Assembly (NCBI RefSeq): GCF_900102195.1 | Contig: NZ_FNBE01000013.1 | Coordinates: 149,000-212,999 of the forward strand | Direction of reading: 5' to 3' | DNA: 64,000 nt | Source: Pseudonocardia oroxyli | Lineage (GTDB): Bacteria > Actinomycetota > Actinomycetes > Mycobacteriales > Pseudonocardiaceae | In this document: one piece after another, positions 27,194-35,918 of the stretch | How the letters are laid out: each line of letters begins with the position of its first letter | Numbering within the stretch: position 1 is the stretch's first letter | Made by a program: the position numbers and the translations under genes | The notes under the pieces: generated by a model | Told to the model about the DNA's origin: nothing | The model's input: only the letters and a program-made list of their open reading frames with translations | Database searches by the model: none

Positions 27194-29043
27194 CCCGGCC
27201 GGTGGTCGTCGGCAACTGCTCCGGCTTCTACGGCGACCGGCTGCGGGCGGCGCGGGAGATGGTCGAGGGCGGCCCGATCGACGTCCTCTGCGGGGACTAC
27301 CTCGCCGAGCTGACCATGCTGATCCTGGCGAAGGCCCAGGCCAAGGACCCCGACGCGGGTTACGCCAAGACCTTCCTGGCCCAGATGCGGGACGTCCTCG
27401 CCCTGTGCCTGGAGCGCGGGATCAAGGTCGTGTCGAACGCGGGCGGGCTCAACCCGGCGGGCCTCGCCGCCGCGATCGAGGCGCTCGGGACCGGGGCCCG
27501 GGTGGCCTACGTGGAGGGAGACGACCTGCGCGGATCGCTGGGTGCCGTCCGCCCGCCCGTCGAGGGGAAGCCCGTGTCCGCGAACGCCTATCTCGGCGGG
27601 TGGGGGATCGCGGAGGCCCTGTCGGCCGGGGCGGACGTCGTCGTCACGGGACGGGTCACGGACGCGTCGCTCGTCGTCGGCCCCGCGGCCTGGTGGCACG
27701 GCTGGTCCCCCGCGGACTTCGACGCCCTGGCCGGTGCGGTCGTGGCGGGCCACGTGATCGAGTGCGGGCCGCAGGCGACCGGCGGGAACTACTCGTTCCT
27801 GTCCGAGATCACCGACCGGCGCCATCCCGGCTTCCCGATCGCGGAGGTCGCGGCGGACGGCTCGTCGGTGATCACGAAGCACCCCGGGACCGGCGGGCTG
27901 GTCTCCGTCGGCACGGTCACGGCGCAGCTGCTCTACGAGATCGGCGCCCCCGCCTACCTCGGGCCGGACTGCACCACGCACTTCGACACCATCGCGGTGG
28001 CGCAGGCGGGGGAGCACCGGGTGCGGATCTCCGGGGTCCGGGGCAGCGCGCCGCCGCCGACGCTCAAGGTGGCCCTGAACGACGCGGGCGGCTACCGCAA
28101 CACCATGACCCTCGTCCTGACCGGCCTGGACGTCGAGGCCAAGGCCGCGTGGGCCGAGGAGCTGCTGTTCTCCGTGCTCGGCGGCCGGGACCGGTTCGCC
28201 GAGGTGGACGTGCGGCTGCTGCGCTTCGACCGGCCCGACGCGCCGGCGAACGAGCAGGCGACCGCCCACCTGCGGATCACCGTGAAGGACCCGGACCCGC
28301 GGCTGGTCGGCCGGGCGTTCTCGAACGCGACGATGGAGCTGGCGCTCGGCGGCTACGCGGGCTTCCACACGACCACCCCGCCGACCGCGGAGTCGGCCTA
28401 CGGCGTCTACCGCCCCGCCGCCGTGCCGCGGGAGGCGGTCACGCACACGGTCGTGTTGCCGGGCGGGGAGCGCCGGGTGATCCCGGACCCGGAGGTCGGC
28501 GCCCCCGCCGCCCCGCCCCGCACTGCCGGCGCATCCGCAACGGTTGCCGAGGTGCGGATCGATGCCCCCGCGGCTCCGCCCCGCACTGACGGCGTATCCG
28601 CATCGGAAGCCGAGGTGCGGATCGGTGCCCCCGTCGCCCAGCCCCGCAGTGACAGCGCATCCGCACCCGGCGCCGAGGTGCGGATCGGCTGTCAGCGCAA
28701 AGGTGCCGCGCTGAGGGACCTGCCCCTCGGGACGGTCTGCGGAGCGCGGTCGGGGGACAAGGGCGGGGACGCCAACATCGGGGTGTGGGTGCGCACCGAG
28801 GCCGAGTACGCCTGGCTGCGCGGGTTCCTCACCGCCGACACCGCCCGCGACCTGCTCGGACCCGAGGTCGCGGACCTGGAGATCGAGGTGCACGCGCTGC
28901 CGAACCTCAAGGCGCTCAACCTCGTGGTCCACGACATCCTGGGCGCGGGCGTCGCGTCGAGCACCCGCCCCGACCCGCAGGCCAAGGGTCTGGGCGAGTA
29001 CCTGCGCAGCCGCGTGGTCCCGATCCCGGAGGAGCTGCTCTAG
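27190..29043 (+). CDS. AtuA-like protein fused to ferredoxin-fold domain, with in-frame tandem repeat
   Basis: A 617-residue protein. The N-terminal domain (1 to about 430) matches acyclic-terpene-utilisation AtuA (formerly DUF1446): VVGNCSGFYGDR, GDYLAELTMLIL, VVSNAGGLNPAG, TGRVTDASLVVGP, CGPQATGGNYS and ITKHPGTGGLVS. The C-terminal part (about 515-615) is the AtuA-associated small domain (ARSGDKGGDANIGVW, HDILGAGVASS). Between them, residues about 437-499 are three 21-residue repeats of the type EVRIGAPAAPPRTDG, absent from the family. AtuA's biochemical role is unknown although it is needed for citronellol growth in Pseudomonas. Last gene of the operon; its TAG overlaps the convergent hydrolase stop (CTAG). 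Confidence 0.83.
   Translation: MTRPVVVGNCSGFYGDRLRAAREMVEGGPIDVLCGDYLAELTMLILAKAQAKDPDAGYAKTFLAQMRDVLALCLERGIKVVSNAGGLNPAGLAAAIEALGTGARVAYVEGDDLRGSLGAVRPPVEGKPVSANAYLGGWGIAEALSAGADVVVTGRVTDASLVVGPAAWWHGWSPADFDALAGAVVAGHVIECGPQATGGNYSFLSEITDRRHPGFPIAEVAADGSSVITKHPGTGGLVSVGTVTAQLLYEIGAPAYLGPDCTTHFDTIAVAQAGEHRVRISGVRGSAPPPTLKVALNDAGGYRNTMTLVLTGLDVEAKAAWAEELLFSVLGGRDRFAEVDVRLLRFDRPDAPANEQATAHLRITVKDPDPRLVGRAFSNATMELALGGYAGFHTTTPPTAESAYGVYRPAAVPREAVTHTVVLPGGERRVIPDPEVGAPAAPPRTAGASATVAEVRIDAPAAPPRTDGVSASEAEVRIGAPVAQPRSDSASAPGAEVRIGCQRKGAALRDLPLGTVCGARSGDKGGDANIGVWVRTEAEYAWLRGFLTADTARDLLGPEVADLEIEVHALPNLKALNLVVHDILGAGVASSTRPDPQAKGLGEYLRSRVVPIPEELL
28500..28688 (+). repeat. Three tandem 63-bp repeats, in frame
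   Basis: The phrase GCCGAGGTGCGGATC recurs at 28546, 28609 and 28672, exactly 63 bases apart, with degenerate sequence between. Each unit contains an ATCCGCA...TGCGGAT inverted repeat. They encode three 21-residue units between the two domains of the AtuA-like protein, so the array behaves as a flexible linker. Confidence 0.8.
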
Positions 29044-29891
29044 GAGGACGCGCCCGGGACCACCCGGTCCAGCCAGGCGAGCAGGTCCGCGACGACCTCG
29101 TCCCGGTTGGTCTCGTTGAACACCTCGTGCCGGGCCCCGGGCCACACCGACAGCGTCACGTCCTTCACCCCGGCGGCGGCGAGCCGGTCGACCAGGGGCG
29201 TGACCAGGGCGAGCCCGGCGTTCACCGGGTCCGCGTCACCGACGGTGATCAGCACCGGGAGGTCCGTGCGGATCCCGGAGACGTCGACGACCGCGCGGCC
29301 GCCCGCGAACATGCCCTGCGTGCCCTCGACGTCGAGCCCGAAGCCGCAGTCCGGGTCGGCGACGTAGAGGTCGACCTGGGCGGGGTCGCGGGAGAGCCAC
29401 TCGTACCCGGTGCGCTGCTCGAACGGCGCGTTGAAGGACGACAGGTCCATCGGGCCGGACAGGTCGAGCGCGGGTTCGAGCAGGTCCAGCAGCGCGGTGC
29501 CGGACAGGACCAGCCCGTCGACGGCGTCGGAGTGCCCGAGGATCCACTGCTGCGCGGCGAACGAGCCCATCGAGTGGCCGAGCAGCACCACCGGCACGCC
29601 CGGGAACTCCGCGCGGCCGAGCTCGAGGAGCACCCCGATGTCGTCGACCAGCGCGGGCCAGCCGCCCGGGAGCACCCCCTGGGTCACGGCGGTGGCGCCG
29701 TGCCCGCGGTGGTCCTGCGCCTGCACCGCGAAACCCCGCTCCACCAGCGCGGACGCCAGGGGCGCGTACCGGCGGGCGTGCTCGCCCATCCCGTGGGTGA
29801 GCTGCACCAGCCCGCGGGGCTGGGCGGTCGGGGTCCAGCGGTAGGCGGTGATCTCGGTGCCGTCCCGGCCGGGGAAGGTGAAGGTCTGCAC
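29040..29891 (-). CDS. Alpha/beta hydrolase, monoacylglycerol-lipase-like
   Basis: A 283-residue serine hydrolase of the lysophospholipase/monoacylglycerol lipase group. Family traits are LTHGMGEHARRYAPLA (oxyanion), DHRGHGAT, the nucleophile elbow GHSMGS, aspartate in GDADPVN and the catalytic histidine in ARHEVFNE. No signal peptide, so probably cytoplasmic or membrane-associated. It converges on the AtuA-like gene, sharing the four bases CTAG as both stops, and lies 19 bases downstream of the Lrp-type regulator gene. ATG at 29891. Confidence 0.84.
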   Translation of the reverse strand: MQTFTFPGRDGTEITAYRWTPTAQPRGLVQLTHGMGEHARRYAPLASALVERGFAVQAQDHRGHGATAVTQGVLPGGWPALVDDIGVLLELGRAEFPGVPVVLLGHSMGSFAAQQWILGHSDAVDGLVLSGTALLDLLEPALDLSGPMDLSSFNAPFEQRTGYEWLSRDPAQVDLYVADPDCGFGLDVEGTQGMFAGGRAVVDVSGIRTDLPVLITVGDADPVNAGLALVTPLVDRLAAAGVKDVTLSVWPGARHEVFNETNRDEVVADLLAWLDRVVPGASS

Positions 29892-29910
29892 GGGGACTCC
29901 TCTGCTGCGC

Positions 29911-30348
29911 TCAGGTGCGGGTCCATGCTCCCAGGACGAGCAGCGTCTTGGTGCCGGCGATGGTGGCCGCGGTCCGCAGCCGGTCGATGACGTGCTGCAG
30001 GTGCGGGACGTCTCGCACCCGGACGTGCACGAGCGCGTCCGGGTCGCCCGCGATCGTGTAGACGGCCTGCACCTCGGGGACGGTGGTCGCGGTGGCGACG
30101 ATGTCCGCCACCCCCGTCGAGCCCGCGTAGCGCAGCTCGGTGAACGCCTCCACCCCCCAGCCGAGCTTCGCGTGGTCCACCCGCACCGTGAACCCGGTGA
30201 TCACGCCGATCTCCTGCAGCCGGTCCACCCGCCGCTTCACCGCCGCCACCGACAGCCCCACGACGCCCGCCATGTCCGAATACGTCCGCCGCCCGTCCTC
30301 CAGGAGCAGCCCGAGCAGTCGGTGATCCAGGTCATCCACGTCCGCCAC
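29911..30348 (-). CDS. Lrp/AsnC-family transcriptional regulator
   Basis: A 145-residue regulator: helix-turn-helix (LDHRLLGLLLEDGRRTYSDM, then AGVVGLSVAAVKRRVDRLQE) followed by the RAM/ACT ligand-binding domain (VEAFTELRYAG..., VYTIAGDPDALVHVRVRD). The GTG at 30348 gives the usual length; longer starts add residues from the divergent promoter. It faces the indolepyruvate ferredoxin oxidoreductase gene across 110 bases, the standard arrangement for Lrp regulators controlling an amino-acid catabolic gene, here probably in response to an aromatic or branched amino acid. Confidence 0.85.
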   Translation of the reverse strand: MADVDDLDHRLLGLLLEDGRRTYSDMAGVVGLSVAAVKRRVDRLQEIGVITGFTVRVDHAKLGWGVEAFTELRYAGSTGVADIVATATTVPEVQAVYTIAGDPDALVHVRVRDVPHLQHVIDRLRTAATIAGTKTLLVLGAWTRT

Positions 30349-30457
30349 GCGCAAGAGACTACGGCCGACAACGGCGTGCACGGCAAGATTTTGCGTTCTC
30401 GGGGGCACTTCCCCCGAGTCGCTTGCGCCCCGCGTCGTCGCTCGCTGCACTGTGACC

Positions 30458-33400
30458 ATGGTGACCCTCGACGACCGCTACGCCGCGCACCGGGGCCGGG
30501 CGCTGCTGACCGGCATCCAGGCACTCGTCCGGTTGATGATCGAGCAGCGCGCCCTGGACGCCGAGCGGGGGCTGGACACCCGCGTCTTCGTGTCCGGCTA
30601 CCAGGGCTCGCCGCTGGGCGGGTTGGACTCGGAGCTGCTGCGCTCGCAGCGGTTCCTCAACGGCATCGTGTTCCAGCCGGGGGTCAACGAGGAGCTCGCC
30701 GCCACCGCGGTCGCGGGGACCCAGCTGCTGGGCCAGGTGCCGGGGCGGCGGCACGACGGCGTGGTCGGGTTCTGGTACGGCAAGAACCCCGGGCTCGACC
30801 GGGCGGCGGACGCCATCCGGCACGGCAACCTCGCCGGCACCGCGACCCTCGGCGGGGCGGTGGCGATCATCGGTGACGACCCGGCGTCGAAGTCCTCGAC
30901 CGTGCCGAGCTCGTGCGAGCCGATGGCACAGAGCCTGGTCATGCCGCTGCTGGCGCCGGGCACCGTCGAGGAGATCATCGGGCTGGGGCTGCACGCGGTG
31001 GCGCTGTCCCGGGCGTCCGGTCTGTGGACCGGGTTGAAGATCGTGGCGGACAACGCCGACGCCTCCGCGACGGTGGACCTCGCGCACCTGCACGACGGCA
31101 TCCCGCTCCCGCCCGCGCAGGCCCGCCCGGCCGCGGCAGCACTCGTCGGGCCGTCCGCGCTCGACGCCGAGCACGACATGCTCACCCGCCGGCTCGACCT
31201 GGCCCGCCAGTACGCGCGCGAGACCGGCCTGAACCGCGCGGTCTTCGCGCCGGCGGGCGCGACCCGTGGGCTCCTCGCGAGCGGCACCGGGTTCGCGGTC
31301 CTGCAGCGTGCGCTCGACGACCTGGGCCTCGACGAGGCCGCGTGCGCGCACCTGGGCATCCGGCTGATCCGCCTCGACATGCCCTGGCCGACCGACGCCG
31401 CCGAGCTGCGCAGGCTCACCGCGGGCCTCGACGAGGTGCTGGTGGTGGAGGACAAGGTGCCGTTCCTGGAGGGGCACCTGCGCGAGGCGCTCTACCGCGT
31501 CCCGGACGCGCCGCTGGTGATCGGCCGCCGGGACGACCACGACCGCCCGTTGCTCACCGCGCGCGGTCAGCTCGGGGCCGAGGAGGTCGCGCAGGCGCTG
31601 GCCGCGCGGATCGGGGCGGACCGGCTGCCGCGCCCGCTGGTCGAGGTGCGGCGCCCGTCTCGGATCACGCTGCCGCTGGCCGCCCGCACCCCGTTCTTCT
31701 GCTCGGGCTGCCCGCACAACACCTCGACCAAGGCCGCGGACGGCACGCTGGTGGGGGTCGGGATCGGCTGCCACGCCATGATCGCGATCAACCCGGAGGG
31801 CCGCGGGACGCAGATCGGCCTGACCCAGATGGGCGGCGAGGGCACCCAGTGGCTGGGCCTGGCCCCCTTCACCGACGACCGGCACTTCGTGCAGAACCTC
31901 GGCGACGGCACGTTCCACCACTCCGGCTCGCTCGCGATCCGCGCCGCGGTCGCGGGCGGGGCGACGATGACCTACAAGCTGCTCTACAACGACGCCGTCG
32001 CGATGACCGGCGGCCAGCAGGCCGTGGGGCGGCTGTCGGTCCCGGAGATCGTGGCGCTGCTGGAGACCGAGGGCGTCCGCAAGATCGTCGTCACCACCGA
32101 CGACCCCGCGAAGTACCGCGGAACCGCGCTCGACGTGCGGCACCGGGACGACTTCGCCGAGGTGGAGGACGAGCTCGCGGCGCTCGACGGGGTGACCGTG
32201 CTGATCCACGACGACCGCTGCGCCGCCGAGGAGCGCAGGCTGCGCAAGCGGGGCAAGCTCCCCACGCCGGCCGAGAAGGTCGTGGTCAACGAGCGGGTGT
32301 GCGAGGGCTGCGGGGACTGCGGGGACCAGTCGACGTGCCTGTCGGTGCAGCCCGTCGCGACGGAGTTCGGCCGCAAGACCCGCATCCACCAGTCGTCCTG
32401 CAACTCCGACCTGTCCTGCCTGAAGGGCGACTGCCCGTCGTTCCTGCTGGTGGAGCCGGGCACGGTCGTGCGGACCCCGCCGGAGCTGCCGGTCGCCCTC
32501 GTCGAGCCCGAGCCGCGGTTCGACGGCGACGAGACCCTGGTCCGCATGCCCGGCATCGGCGGGACGGGCGTGGTCACCGCCTCGCAGATCCTGCAGATGG
32601 CCGCACACCTGGACGGGCTGTTCGCGGCGGGGCTGGAGCAGGTCGGGCTGGCGCAGAAGGGCGGCCCGGTCGTCTCGGACGTCCGGATCGCGAAGCAGCC
32701 GGTCCGCGGCGCGGTGCGGGCCTCGCGCGGCACCGCGGACGTGCTGCTCGGGTTCGACGTGCTCGGCGCGGCCGCGGCGGCGAACCTCGCCGTGGTCCGG
32801 CCCGAGCACACCGTGGCGGTGCTGAACACCGCGGTCGTGCCGACCGCCGCCATGGTTCGGGGCGGGGTGCTGGACACGGCCGACGACGCCGTCGCCCGCA
32901 TCGCCGGCGCCACCGCGAGCGTGGTGGCGGTGGACGCGCAGGCCGTGGCCGAGACCCTGTTCGGCGACCACATGCCCACCAACATGGTGCTGCTCGGCGC
33001 CGCCTACCAGGCAGGCTGCCTGCCGGTGTCCGCCGGAGCCCTGGAAGAGGTGATCCGGCTCAACGGGGCGTCGGTCGAGAAGACCCTGACCGCGTTCCGG
33101 TGGGGTCGCGCCGCGGTACTCGACGCCGCGGCCGTGCGCGCGGACCTGCACCCGCAGCCCGGCACCGGCCCGGCGGAGACCCTCGACGAGGTCCTCGCGG
33201 TCCGCGTCGAGGACCTCACCGGCTTCCAGGACGCCGCGCTGGCCGCGCGCTACGCGGAGGAGGTCCGCCGCGTCGCGTCGATGGCAGGCGAGCGGGTCGG
33301 TGCCGCCTACGCCCGAGGCCTGCACAAGCTGCTGGCCTACAAGGACGAGTACGAGGTCGCCCGCCTGCACCTGGACCCGGCGGAGAAGGCCCGGCGGGAC

Positions 33401-33772
33401 GCCGAGTTCGGGGCGGACGCGAGAGTCTCGGTCCTGCTGCACCCGCCCGTCCTGCGGGCCCTGGGGATGAAGAACAAGATGCGGCTCTCCGGGCGCACCG
33501 CCGAGCTGGCCTTCCGCGGGCTGCGGGCGGCGAAGGGCCTGCGCGGCACCGCCTTCGACGTCTTCGGCTACGCCGGGGTCCGCCGCGTCGAGCGGGAGCT
33601 GGTGGGGGAGTACCAGGCGCTGGTCCGCGAGGCGCTGTCCCGCACCGCCGACGAGGACGCCCTCGTCGAGATCGCGGAGCTGGCCGACCTGGTGCGGGGC
33701 TACGAGGACATCAAGCTCGCCAACGTGGAGCGGTTCCGGGCCGAGGTCGACCTGCGGCTGCGCCGCCTGTGA
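30458..33772 (+). CDS. Indolepyruvate/2-oxoacid ferredoxin oxidoreductase, fused subunits
   Basis: A 1104-residue fused enzyme that oxidatively decarboxylates aryl- or branched 2-oxoacids to acyl-CoA. The N-terminal pyrimidine domain has FVSGYQGSPLGGLD; the TPP domain has CSGCPHNTSTK and GIGCHAM; a Cys-rich segment (about 615-665) with CEGCGDCGDQSTC and later CNSDLSCLKGDC can hold iron-sulfur clusters; the gamma domain begins GIGGTGVVTASQ and is followed by the C-terminal region. ATG 30458 is chosen; GTG 30452 is equally possible and neither has a strong ribosome binding site. Its stop lies inside a copy of palindromic repeat family B. Confidence 0.85.
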   Translation: MVTLDDRYAAHRGRALLTGIQALVRLMIEQRALDAERGLDTRVFVSGYQGSPLGGLDSELLRSQRFLNGIVFQPGVNEELAATAVAGTQLLGQVPGRRHDGVVGFWYGKNPGLDRAADAIRHGNLAGTATLGGAVAIIGDDPASKSSTVPSSCEPMAQSLVMPLLAPGTVEEIIGLGLHAVALSRASGLWTGLKIVADNADASATVDLAHLHDGIPLPPAQARPAAAALVGPSALDAEHDMLTRRLDLARQYARETGLNRAVFAPAGATRGLLASGTGFAVLQRALDDLGLDEAACAHLGIRLIRLDMPWPTDAAELRRLTAGLDEVLVVEDKVPFLEGHLREALYRVPDAPLVIGRRDDHDRPLLTARGQLGAEEVAQALAARIGADRLPRPLVEVRRPSRITLPLAARTPFFCSGCPHNTSTKAADGTLVGVGIGCHAMIAINPEGRGTQIGLTQMGGEGTQWLGLAPFTDDRHFVQNLGDGTFHHSGSLAIRAAVAGGATMTYKLLYNDAVAMTGGQQAVGRLSVPEIVALLETEGVRKIVVTTDDPAKYRGTALDVRHRDDFAEVEDELAALDGVTVLIHDDRCAAEERRLRKRGKLPTPAEKVVVNERVCEGCGDCGDQSTCLSVQPVATEFGRKTRIHQSSCNSDLSCLKGDCPSFLLVEPGTVVRTPPELPVALVEPEPRFDGDETLVRMPGIGGTGVVTASQILQMAAHLDGLFAAGLEQVGLAQKGGPVVSDVRIAKQPVRGAVRASRGTADVLLGFDVLGAAAAANLAVVRPEHTVAVLNTAVVPTAAMVRGGVLDTADDAVARIAGATASVVAVDAQAVAETLFGDHMPTNMVLLGAAYQAGCLPVSAGALEEVIRLNGASVEKTLTAFRWGRAAVLDAAAVRADLHPQPGTGPAETLDEVLAVRVEDLTGFQDAALAARYAEEVRRVASMAGERVGAAYARGLHKLLAYKDEYEVARLHLDPAEKARRDAEFGADARVSVLLHPPVLRALGMKNKMRLSGRTAELAFRGLRAAKGLRGTAFDVFGYAGVRRVERELVGEYQALVREALSRTADEDALVEIAELADLVRGYEDIKLANVERFRAEVDLRLRRL

Positions 33773-33825
33773 GTGGTAAGTGGTGCTCTGGCACCACTTC
33801 CCACTCACGAGCGCCGGAGGCGCTC
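33769..33825. repeat. Palindromic repeat family B, copy 2, with right flank hairpin
   Basis: Arms 33769-33786 and 33791-33808 pair around loop TCTG with one mismatch. A second small hairpin GAGCGCC-GGA-GGCGCTC follows at 33809-33825, as in the copy near 62.5 kb. The element overlaps the oxidoreductase stop codon and sits just before a decayed oxidase gene. Confidence 0.8.
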
Positions 33826-33837
33826 TACCATCCGCGG

Positions 33838-34468
33838 GTGGACCTTCCCGAGCGAGCGGCGAGCGTGCTCGACGCGCTGGACCTGCCCGCGGGCCGGGTG
33901 CTCACCGGGCGTGCTACGCGCACGCGGTGCCGGTCGTCGCCCGCGGGGCGGGGACCGGGCTGTCCGGCGGCGCGAACGCCGTCGACGGGTGCGTCGTGCT
34001 CGCCCTGGACCGCATGGACCGGGTCCTGGAGATCGACCCGCTCGAGCGGCTGGCCGTCGTCCAGCCGGGCGTGGTGAACGACGACCTGCGCGCCGCCGCC
34101 GCGAAGGAGGGTCTCTGGTACCCGCCGGACCCGGCCAGCTCGCCGTGGTCGACGATCGGCGGGAACGTCGCCACCAACGCGGGCGGGCTGTGTTGTGTGG
34201 AGTACGTGCTCGGCCTGCAGGTCGTGACCGGCACCGGCGAGCTCGTCCGGCTCGGTCGCCGCACGGCGAAGGGTGTCGCGGGCTACGACCTGGCCGGGCT
34301 GATGGTGGGCTCCGAGGGCACGCTGGGGATCGTCACCGAGGTCACCGCGGGCTGCTGAAGCGGGCGGGGCTCGCGGCGGAGCTGAGCCCGGCGGTGCTGG
34401 CCCTGCACCGCTCCGTCAAGCAGGCTCTCGACCCGCGGGGCATCCTCAACCCCGGCAAGGCCTTCTAG
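33838..34468 (+). pseudogene. Glycolate oxidase / D-lactate dehydrogenase (GlcD-type FAD oxidase), deleted
   Basis: Three remnants in different frames. An N-terminal DLPERAASVLDAL piece starts at 33838. The frame then shifts near 33910 to the FAD-binding lobe (VPVVARGAGTGLSGGANA, then PPDPASSPWSTIGGNVATNAGG and GSEGTLGIVTEV), which ends at 34358. The last remnant is the conserved C-terminus LDPRGILNPGKAF, ending 34468. The substrate-binding half (about 200 residues) is missing, so the gene is dead. The palindromic repeat immediately upstream marks the likely rearrangement boundary. Confidence 0.8.
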
Positions 34469-34485
34469 CGACAAGGGGAGCTCCC

Positions 34486-35796
34486 ATGTCCTCCGACACC
34501 GACGTCGGCCGGGACGAGCAGCTGGTCCGCTCGGGTGTGCGCCGGGCCGGGCGGCGGCTCATCCCGCTGTTGATCGTGCTGTACTTCGTCAACTACCTGG
34601 ACCGGGTCAACATCGGGTTCGCGGGCCCGAACGGCATGAACGACGAGCTCGGGCTCTCGGCCACGATGTTCGGGGTCGCGGCGGGCGTGTTCTTCATCGG
34701 GTACCTGCTCCTCGAAGTGCCGAGCAACCTGCTGCTGCACCGCTTCGGGGCCCGGCGGTGGATCGCGCGCATCCTCGTGACCTGGGGGATCGTGGCCACG
34801 ATCATGGCGTTCACCCCGAACGCGACCGTGCTGATCGTGCTGCGGTTCCTGCTCGGGGTGGCGGAGGCGGGCTTCTTCCCCGGCATCATCCTGTACCTGA
34901 CGTACTGGTTCCCGGCCGGGCAGCGCGCCCGGATGACCGCCTGGTTCATGACGGCCGTCCCGATCTCCACCGCGCTCGGCGCCGTCGTGTCCTCGCTGAT
35001 CATCGAGCACGGCCACGGGCTGTGGGGGCTGTCCGGCTGGCGGGTGATGTTCCTGGTGGAGGGGATCCCCGCGATCCTGCTGGCCGTGGTCGTGTGGTTC
35101 GCGCTGACCGACCGCCCGGCTGCGGCGAGGTGGATGCCCGCCGACGAACGAGACGCCCTGGAGCGGGCCGTCGCGGCCGAGGGCGCGCAGGTCTCGGAGG
35201 AGGGGCCGAAGTCCGTCCTCGGCGCGCTCAAGAGCCCGCGGGTGCTGGCGCTGAGCTGGGTGTACTTCGGCATCGTCTACGGCCTGTACGCCCTGGGCTT
35301 CTTCCTCCCGACGATCGTGAAGAACTTCGCGGTGCAGTACGGCACCCGGTTCACGACGGTGCAGCAGGGGCTCATCACGGCGATCCCCTACGCCGTCGGG
35401 CTCGTCGCGATGATCCTCTGGACCCGGCGCGCCGCGAACCCGACGATCCGGGTCGCCGTCCCCGCGCTGGTCGGCGGCCTGTCCATCCCGGTCGCGCTGT
35501 ACATGGCGAACCCGTGGCTGGCGGTCGTCGCCGTGACGGTCTGCGGCGGCGGGGTGCTCGCCGCGCTGCCCGGGTTCTGGTCGCTGCCGACGGCGTACCT
35601 GACCGGTGCCGCGGCCGCGGCCGGGATCGGGTTGATCAACTCGCTGGGCAACCTGTCCGGGTTCGTGGCGCCCTACGTCACCGGCGCGTTGTCGGACGCG
35701 ACCGGCAGCAACCGCACCGGCCTGTGGGTGGTGGGGGTCGTCATGGTCTCCGCGGCGGTGGTGACCTGGGCGCTGCGCGCGCGGGCCCGGACCTGA
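34486..35796 (+). CDS. MFS transporter, anion:cation symporter (ACS) family
   Basis: A 436-residue 12-helix permease. LYFVNYLDRVNIGFA in the first helix, the loop 2-3 region YLLLEVPSNLLLHRFGARRW and RFLLGVAEAGFFPGIILYLTYW identify the ACS family, which imports organic acids such as tartrate, phthalate, hexuronates or 4-hydroxyphenylacetate. ATG at 34486 follows AAGGGGAG. It lies directly after the glycolate-oxidase pseudogene, so it may once have served that enzyme's substrate. A hairpin terminator follows. Confidence 0.86.
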   Translation: MSSDTDVGRDEQLVRSGVRRAGRRLIPLLIVLYFVNYLDRVNIGFAGPNGMNDELGLSATMFGVAAGVFFIGYLLLEVPSNLLLHRFGARRWIARILVTWGIVATIMAFTPNATVLIVLRFLLGVAEAGFFPGIILYLTYWFPAGQRARMTAWFMTAVPISTALGAVVSSLIIEHGHGLWGLSGWRVMFLVEGIPAILLAVVVWFALTDRPAAARWMPADERDALERAVAAEGAQVSEEGPKSVLGALKSPRVLALSWVYFGIVYGLYALGFFLPTIVKNFAVQYGTRFTTVQQGLITAIPYAVGLVAMILWTRRAANPTIRVAVPALVGGLSIPVALYMANPWLAVVAVTVCGGGVLAALPGFWSLPTAYLTGAAAAAGIGLINSLGNLSGFVAPYVTGALSDATGSNRTGLWVVGVVMVSAAVVTWALRARART

Positions 35797-35828
35797 GATC
35801 CGACGGATGGATGCGGCGGCCACGTTCG

Positions 35829-35866
35829 CCGCCGTTCGGGATCTCGGCTGCTGGGCCGAACGGCGG
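35829..35866 (+). terminator. Hairpin after MFS gene
   Basis: CCGCCGTTCGG (35829-35839) pairs exactly with 35856-35866 across a 16-base loop, 33 bases after the transporter stop and ahead of the pterin-like operon. No T-run. Confidence 0.5.
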
Positions 35867-35918
35867 AGCCGAGACCCGGCCGTGGTGTCGGCGGTGGCGC
35901 AGGGGGCACCATCGACCC

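Noticed and set aside
30359..33808. 1149-codon minus-strand open frame opposite the indolepyruvate oxidoreductase
   Set aside because: His/Arg/Gly-rich shadow; conserved motifs are all on the plus strand.
33780..34358. Treating the FAD-lobe frame as an intact oxidase gene
   Set aside because: Its ATG lies within the palindromic repeat, the true N-terminus is in another frame, and the substrate-binding half is missing, so it is part of a pseudogene.
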